From NCBI GenBank assembly GCA_047967505.1, contig CM106538.1: a stretch of 64,000 nt of DNA, one strand, 5' to 3'. Origin of the DNA: Dipteris shenzhenensis. Lineage: Eukaryota; Polypodiophyta; Polypodiopsida; Gleicheniales. Shown here one piece after another: positions 57,531 through 64,000 of this stretch. Under the pieces are notes generated by a model. That model was given only the letters and a program-made list of their open reading frames with translations. It made no database searches and was not told where the DNA came from. The translations under genes and the position numbers were made by a program. Positions within the stretch are counted from its first letter, which is position 1, and each line of letters begins with the position of its first letter.

Positions 57531-58156
57531 GAAAAGAGGGGGGGGGAGGGATAATTAAAAGGGTGGTAGGAGAATAGGGGGTGTTAAGAAAAATTAGGGA
57601 AATTGTTTTTAATTAAAAATATTGAAGAAGACAATTTAAGTTTTTTTTAAAACATTATATAGGGAAATAGAAAAATATAGGAAAATAGAAAAATAAGGAA
57701 AAAGGTGATATAGGGAAATAGAAAAGTAGGAAGAATAAGGAAATTCAATAAAAAGGATTTTTATTAGGGAGATTAGGGAAAAAGGAAAGAATAGGAAGGT
57801 AGGAAAATAGGAAAATAGGGTAATTAGAGAATAGAGAAGATAGGAAAAAAGGAGAAATTTTTATTAAAAGGGAAATTAGGGAGTGTAAAAGAGAGAGAAA
57901 GGATTGAGAGTATAGATGTAAGGGGGGCTGGGGGAGGGGTAGGGAGGGAGGGAGAATTTTGAAAAAAAGAAAAGGTAGGAAAATAGGGAAAATTTCATAA
58001 GGGTAGGAAAATTCGGGGGAAATTTTAAGGGAGTAGGGGAAACAGGTAGTGTAATGAGAGAGAAAGGACAAAGAGTGTAAATGTAAGGAAGAAGGAGGGG
58101 CGGGGAGGGGGAAAGGAAAAAATGTAAAATAAATGTTAAGGAAAAAATGAGTAGGA
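57531..58156. repeat. Purine-rich low-complexity DNA
   Basis: GGAAAATAGGGAAAATAGG-like words. The complement of this composition flanks R1 at 49740-49980, so the similarity of R1 and R2 may extend here. No gene. Confidence 0.75.
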
Positions 58157-59735
58157 AGTGTATGTGTGTGTGTGTGTGTGTGTAGTAGTCATTAACCACA
58201 CCCCTTTCATAAAGTGAAAAGTAGACAAATTTGGAGTGAAAAAAGAGAGATGTTTTAGTAGAAGTACTTTCCAATAAATATCCACAAAAAAGGAATAGAC
58301 ATAATTAAAGGAAGAACAATTATTTTTCCTAAAAAAGATAAAGCAAGTACTAATGCTTTGAAAAGTCGTTGGAAGCAACACTTTTATTGAAGAGGGGAAT
58401 CTACCTACCTGCTACCATCCAACAAGCAAAATAGTGAGAACTAGTTTTAACTTTGGTTCGGAAGATAGGTGTCATTATCACCCCTCCCTTGTTATTGGAA
58501 TCACACTAAAAATTGATGCTTTTGCCTACGCACTTATCAAGCTTAATGAGCAATTTTAAGCACTATCAGTCATTGGTTTATGAAGAGAAAATAATGCACA
58601 TTTATGTTAAAAAAGGTTAATGTAAATTGAAAAAGGTGAGAGAGAAAAAGGGTTTTAATTAAAAGGAATTAAAAAGATAGGGGTCGCTTGAGGGGGTGAG
58701 GAAAAGACTTTTTAAGGTAAGCAAGGGAAAAGGCTTGGGAGCAAAAAGGAGGGATTATTGTAAGAGTGAGGGAGAAAGAGAGTGGATTTTTAAAGCAGGG
58801 GTTCTTTTAAGAGGGAACAAAGAAAAAACATAAAGAATTTTTTCAAAAAATAAAAAATAAAAAAGGAAGGGTATATTTAATAAACATAATGAAAGAAGAG
58901 GGGAGAAGGGGAGGGGGTTTTTTAAGAACATATTGTAAGAGAGGGTAGGGAGAAAGAAGGTAAAATTATGGATTTAGAGAGGGGGGAGGGAAAAGGAAGG
59001 TAGGGGAAATATATAAAGAGAGGAGGGAGGGAAATTTTGAAAGGGGGGAATAAATAAATTGCTAGGAGAGAGAGAGTGAGAGAGCGAGAGAGAGGGAGGT
59101 TAATAATTATAGAGAGAGGGGGGTTAATAATTAGAGAGAGGGGGGGAGTACTAATAATGAAAGAACCTGAGAGTCCATGTCGAAGTACAATGGGGGAGGA
59201 GGCCTGTTGCGTAGAAGTCCACACAGTTTCGTGTGTCAGTCACAGTCAGTGAGAGGGTGAGAGAAGTAGGGGGTACATAGAAGAGGCAGAGAGGTAGTAG
59301 GGTTGCGCAATAGGTAGGGGTGCGTAGAGAGTAGAGAAGCAGTAGGGGTGTTGTGGGCCGAGAGGTAATAGGAGGATGTAGGCATGTCAGTGCGCAAGGG
59401 GCATGGGTAGAGCCGATAGACTGTAGAGTAATAAAGAGTGGGGGCGAGGTAGAGCAATGAGTGGTGAGGTGCCTTAATATATAGGACTAGGAGAGGAAGT
59501 CAGGTAGAGACCGTCGGGAAGGTGAGAGATCGAGGGGGTAGAGGGAGTGGAAGAAGCACGGAAGGTGAGGCATAAGGACTACTGTGGGGAAGCGGGTACA
59601 ACATGCATAGAGCGAGGTGATCAGACTGCAAAGCGAGGAGAGTGGGAGGAGAGGTAGAAGGGGCAGTGCACATGTTGGCATAGGAGAGGGATTTTAATTA
59701 TACAAGGAAATTAAAACAAGGGGGGGGGATACCAG
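58157..59735 (-). repeat. Non-coding repeat R3
   Basis: It starts with (GT)n at 58157-58182, then GTAGTCATTAACCACACCCC. The part 58375-59735 is the inverted partner of R1, including the TATA-like motif near 59477 (minus strand), ACCTGAGAGTCCATG at 59165 and the TTAATTATACAAGGAAATTAAAAC end near 59720. The polypurine-like AACAAGGGAGGGG (minus strand) precedes TGATAATGACACC. Confidence 0.85.
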
Positions 59736-60215
59736 TTAGTTCCTCAGCCAAGAGAGTTAGTAGAGGCTATCAAATCTTAGTAGTGAAGTTGAGTCAGTGA
59801 GAGGCATTGTCTTTGTGCTGGAGCGGGGTTGCTCTTTGCCTCGAGCTTTGGACTTCTCCAAAAAATAAAACTCTATCTTTCTTTCTCTCCCACAGTTGAT
59901 GTACAAACTACCTCTTACACTCTATAGACTACCTCTCACACTCTCCCTATTTCTCTCAATAGGAGGACTCACAAGGAATCTCTCTCTCTCTCTCTCTCTC
60001 ACGACTAGAATGAAATGAACTCTCATATACTTAAGAGAAAGAACAAAAATCTCTCAAGAATGACGGAAATTTTCTCAACACAATGGACAAAAATTTTTCT
60101 CACTGAAGTGAAGAACGGAAATCTTTCATTAGCGAAACGAAAGAAGAAACACTTGATCTCAATCTCTCTCAATCACTCTCGCAAGGATCTCAATGCCTCA
60201 GTGGAAGGCAAGGGA
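59736..60215 (-). other. Leader of a minus-strand copia-type element
   Basis: It follows the primer site on the minus strand and is rich in GAGAGAGAGATT words, including a (CT)n run at 59978-60001 on the plus strand. No gag frame is recognisable before R3 begins. Confidence 0.5.
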
Positions 60216-60227
60216 GCTCTGATACCA
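60216..60227 (-). other. Primer binding site of the minus-strand element
   Basis: The complement of GCTCTGATACCA is TGGTATCAGAGC, perfect for initiator tRNA-Met and directly next to the LTR. Confidence 0.9.
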
Positions 60228-60484
60228 TGACAAAACATGAAGAGGGGAGATGAGAAGAGTGGAGAAGATGAGAGAGGTCATAGCTAGAGAGCACACCACA
60301 AATGACTAACTATACACTAGATTTAGTTGAAAATGTAGAATATGTACAAACCCATTTACGGTTAGGGTTAGGGCATCTAACCCTTTCCTTTATAGCACTC
60401 TATTGGGTTAGTGCTGTGCACATATGATCACATGATGGTGCTATGCATGCATGATCACATGATGTTGAGCATGAATTCTCAACA
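60228..60484 (-). repeat. 5' LTR of a minus-strand copia-type element
   Basis: On the minus strand it starts TGTTGAGAATTC and ends TTTTGTCA (257 bp). It has a TATA box GCTATAAAGG around 60395 and paired ATCATGTGATCAT words upstream of it. The length and TGTTGA start are typical of Ty1/copia LTRs. The 3' LTR was not found in the window. Confidence 0.85.
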
Positions 60485-63400
60485 CGTCTGCTGTCATAGG
60501 CTCGTCAAGAATGAGTTGACAGTATAAAGGCCTTGAAGCCTAAAATACAATTGTGAAAACATAAGATGTCCCTGAGACATATGAGGTGCCGAATGCTAAT
60601 GTCAGGAGAGACTGATCTAAAGTCATGGATCCAACCACTGATCTGCATCAAGTATGGACTGTATACATCAGCCATAAGTGCATGTTGAAACACTGAGTCT
60701 CCCCAAGTTGCACTATGGCTGAACTTGATGATGTCCACTGCATCGGGGTAGGACCACACTGATGCATAGGTATCCTCGTGCTGAGGAATGATCTGCTGAT
60801 CAGAAGAGGTGGTGATTATTGGATCCAAGGATGCAATGTGGCATGACTGAGCCGATGCTGGAATGTCTCATAGACTGATCTGTTGATTTGTGCTGAAGGG
60901 AACTATGTCCATGGTATGCTCCGTGTCAGAGGTGAAAGCATCAGAGTGATGGATGTTAGAATGGAATCACTTGAAGAGCTGGATGCATTGAGGCATATAT
61001 CTCCACTTGCAACTGAGTGCCTTATTATGAGGACTTACTTGCTAAATAACTGCATGATCACTGGTGAACTCTTGCTGGGCATCTATGTCTATGGCAAAGG
61101 ATGGAGTCGGGGATCCATGCATAAATGTGATGGCTGCACATCACTAGAATCAGTCTACGCTGATGTAGATGAGATTGCCTCGTATCATCAAATATGTCTC
61201 GTGCTGAGGTCTTACCGTCAAATGTGCTTTGTGTTGTCAAGGACTTATCGAGGAATGTGCATGATCAAAAAATGTAGTCTGATCCATGCTAACATCCAGA
61301 GCATTTGCATCTGCATCTGATCTGTCAAGGCCAATGAGGCTCGAGTTGGCATGATACACTAGCACAACCCATGGCAATGAATGGTCATCGAAGAAGGTTC
61401 TCTTTCCACTCACGGATCTCATCCGGAGTCATGACTGGTGTATCATCAATGGTGTGGTGTGGATAACTCCATGATGGAGACGGTCTAGTGCTCTATGCAA
61501 GAGGCTTACCTATGTACCAGTGGCGAGAGCGTTTACCCATGAGAACACTGTATGTGAGCTTGGGGGGCTTATGTTAAAGTGTCAAAACTTAGTCATGTGA
61601 GAGTTGTGTATGCCAAGGATCAAACCTATAATCGAATAATGATAACTATGTGTCGGGATAGCCAAGAGGCTGTACAAGGCTTATGTATTGTGTGTAGAAA
61701 CCAGTGCCAAAAAATAGTCAACACATGTGACTGTACATGCGTGGCATGTGTGTGTGCAAAGATGCAACAATCTTGAATCCAAGGAAGATCACTCTACCAA
61801 GTGTCACACTGAGGTGCTGAAGTGCCAAATGGTAAGAGAACTGAACGGGTGTCAGTGTGTGAATGTGTATACTGATGAAAGATCCGATGGGACTAACGTA
61901 TGTGGGAACTAGTCGGGTAATGTGGCAATGGTTGACTTGGCTTGGTGGAGTTGGATCTCCAATATGGGGGTGCTAGTTCACAGCTAGACTACACATTGAA
62001 GTGTGAAATGCAGCAAACAAATTTTATCTTAATTCATTTTATGTGTTGGGTACACTGTAGAGGATCAAGAGGTGGTTCCAATGATGAGGATGCAATGATG
62101 CTGACAAGTGGAAATCTTAGATGTGAAATATGATGTGACAAGTGCGTAGAGCGCAAGCTAACGAGCAATTTTGCTTTTTGGAGTATTGTGAAATTCCACC
62201 TGGATCAAAAGATATGTCTCTCGGAAGAATGGGCCAAACTTGATCCCAAGTGAGGGCAAAATGATGAAGTGGGCCCAGTGATGATGTGGCACTGTGGGTC
62301 ACATGCTGTGGCACATGAGTGTGCACTATGAGCTTAGAAGACACGATGCCTAGGTGGCATGCTGATGTGCCATTTGAGGTGTCGTGTGTTGGATAGGTTA
62401 CCACGTCACCCACCTTATCTAGAAAATTGACTTAGGGTTTATGTAACCCGGGTTAGTTTGACCCAACGAGTGCCACATGTCACTATTGTGACCATTGACT
62501 ATACCTTGGTTAACCAAGGTTACCTATTTAACTAGGGTACAACCCTTACCTTGTCACGTGGCTTTTCTTAAGGTCTGAGACCTTGGAGAAGCTCCGAAGA
62601 AAGAGAATCACGTCGAGGAGATGCTGGGTCTGTGTCGTCGTTCAGCCTAAGAAGGTCGCATGCAGTCGTGGTGGGTGAGTGCACGGGTGTAGGTTCTTGG
62701 AGCCATTTGGAGTCGATGTAGTTGCATGTTGCCTAGCTTCCTGAGACGCCTGAGTCCGTGAAGGTAGAGGTTGATGAGGGAGCCATTGGAGAGGGCTGGC
62801 TGTTGGATTCTTGAGGGTAAAGGTGGATGTTGCTTGAGCTGTTTGCTGCTGGTCATGGAGCTGTGCCTCTCACTGTTGTATGTGCGTAGCTGGGAGGTCA
62901 TTTGGAGTCTGGGAGTTTGTTGCAAGAGTCGGGATAAGCTTGCATGGAGTCTCCGTTGGAGTTGGAAGTGGCTGCGTAGGGGCTAGCTTGTTGCATGAGT
63001 TCGTTTGGACGTAGAGGGCGCTGTAGCGTATTGTTGCCGATGCCTTGCGCTGAGTCGCTCAGCAGGTCGCGGTTGGGAGGTTGGAGTTCTAGCAGTCGGT
63101 CGAGAGGCGCTGGAGAGGGCATTCTATTGTTGCATGGGCCGTATGGCAGAGGAGCTGTTGTAGAGGTAGCGACAATGCACAACCATGAAGGAATCCATCG
63201 ATTGAGTTGCAGACCTACATACAAGTCGTTGAGGTGCTGAGACTGCAACTCATTGGAGGAAGGAGGAACCACCGATGCTCGTGAAGACTTGCTAGCTATC
63301 TGGTGATGAGACACTTAGTTTGGTGCTGGCTATGTAGGAGTTGCTACTGCAAAAGCGTGGCATCATTTGGCTTCATTGATGTCTTCTGAGCCCATTGGCT

Positions 63401-64000
63401 GCTAAAGGAGCCTAAGTCGTCTAGGCCGTGAGGGAGTGTCGAGCATTGGAGCTTGAGACTGTGTTGTCATTGCGTTGCTTTAAAGGCAATTGGATGGCGC
63501 TGCTTGTGGTCTCTCGGTGCCTAAATTACCTTTTGCTGCATAGAGGTGCATGGCAGGTCCTTTGGTTGCTAGTCCTTCTCTAACGGCTCGTAGTTGCTAT
63601 TGTAGGAGCCAAAGTCCTGTAACTTAGGAGCTCATTGTAGAACTGTACTCGTTGCTTGAGTAGGTCATGTCACAACAGTTTGTTGCTAATGCTTGACTTG
63701 GAAGCTTGGTTAGCCAACCTTAGGAGCTCTCCAAAGGTTGAAGTAGATTGTAGAACTATTGGCTATTGCTTTGGAGAAGCTGAATCTTTCTTTGTCTCTT
63801 AATACAGTAGAAGGACTTTTTCTCTTCCTCAAAAAACTATCAATGAATAGAATTCTTCTAGAGGGCTTAATCTCTCCAAGAAAACAAACTAAATCCCTCT
63901 CAATGAACATAAAGAACGGAGGAAAACCAAAATGAGCACAACTCTCTATCCATAGCTCAGAATGGCGAGCTTTTTGATGCAAATTAGAGAGGGAAATGAG
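60485..64000. other. No gene recognised
   Basis: Plus-strand frame 60883-61320 (145 codons) has no known domain; its second half is built from CTTATCG..AATGTGC-like degenerate repeats. An 18-bp perfect palindrome ACCTTGGTTAACCAAGGT stands at 62503-62520. From 62640 to 63700 the DNA repeats GTTGCTT, GGAGTTGG and TTGGAGT words, and the Gln/Ser-rich minus-strand frames there are probably translations of this. The last 250 bases resemble the CTCTCAA-rich leader at 59.9-60.2 kb. LTR-type elements are likely but none can be bounded. Confidence 0.5.

Noticed and set aside
57745-58274. Minus-strand ORFs of 108-132 codons rich in Ser, Pro and Phe
   Set aside because: They translate GGAAAATAGG-like low-complexity DNA and the (GT)n tract.
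60360-60376. TTAGGGTTAGGG as an interstitial telomere
   Set aside because: Only two units, inside the U3 region of the copia-type LTR, so probably part of the LTR.
62647-63314. Gln/Ser-rich minus-strand ORFs of 92 and 138 codons
   Set aside because: Repeated GTTGC and GGAGTTGG words explain the composition; no domain and no clear start.
1-64000. CRISPR arrays, rRNA genes, bacterial operons
   Set aside because: No regularly spaced identical repeats with unique spacers, no rRNA-like sequence and no bacterial gene organisation were seen; the direct repeats are LTRs, leaders and minisatellites.

Overview
The window is nuclear DNA of a land plant. It holds a plant-specific LHP1-type chromodomain gene with GT-AG introns, abundant Ty3/gypsy chromoviruses, copia, LINE and hAT remnants, initiator-tRNA primer sites (TGGTATCAGAGC) and short TTTAGGG-like telomere words. 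Inflated intergenic DNA and nested retroelements suggest a large genome; a fern or other non-seed plant is a guess, not something the sequence proves.

Region 1-13 kb is a graveyard of elements: the 3' end of a chromovirus with its LTR (1-1913), two pieces of a BED/DUF659 hAT transposase on the minus strand (1940-2752 and 4677-7060, the latter carrying a foreign plus-strand fragment), then two LINEs head to tail (7713-8558 and 8559-12997), the second ending in a (TC)n tail.

Region 13-38.7 kb is a retrotransposon nest. Element A (15858-22661) is a complete chromovirus flanked by the 5-bp duplication GTTCA and inserted in an older copia-like gag remnant. Element B (23695-27026 plus 36668-38713) is cut in two by element C (27027-36667), which sits inside B's protease region with the 5-bp duplication CCCGT. 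C has nearly identical 429-bp LTRs, a tandem duplication of its whole leader giving two primer sites, an extra ORF upstream of gag, and an 837-bp hAT-like non-autonomous element with an 8-bp duplication, for which the empty site is also present. A and B share the same disabling lesions in gag, so they descend from an already dead lineage that still moved.

Region 38.7-42.3 kb holds the only recognisable host gene: LHP1/TFL2-like, minus strand, four exons visible. The chromodomain is complete but the chromo shadow domain is cut off after its first third; the exon that should complete it was not found near by.

Region 42.3-64 kb has no certain host gene. It holds a candidate LTR with a degenerate primer site, a tRNA-like sequence, a cysteine-rich pseudogene and one unassigned ORF, G-rich minisatellites, a LINE reverse transcriptase fragment beside a retropepsin fragment, three copies of a 1.3-1.8 kb non-coding repeat (one inverted), and a 257-bp minus-strand copia-type LTR with a perfect primer site.
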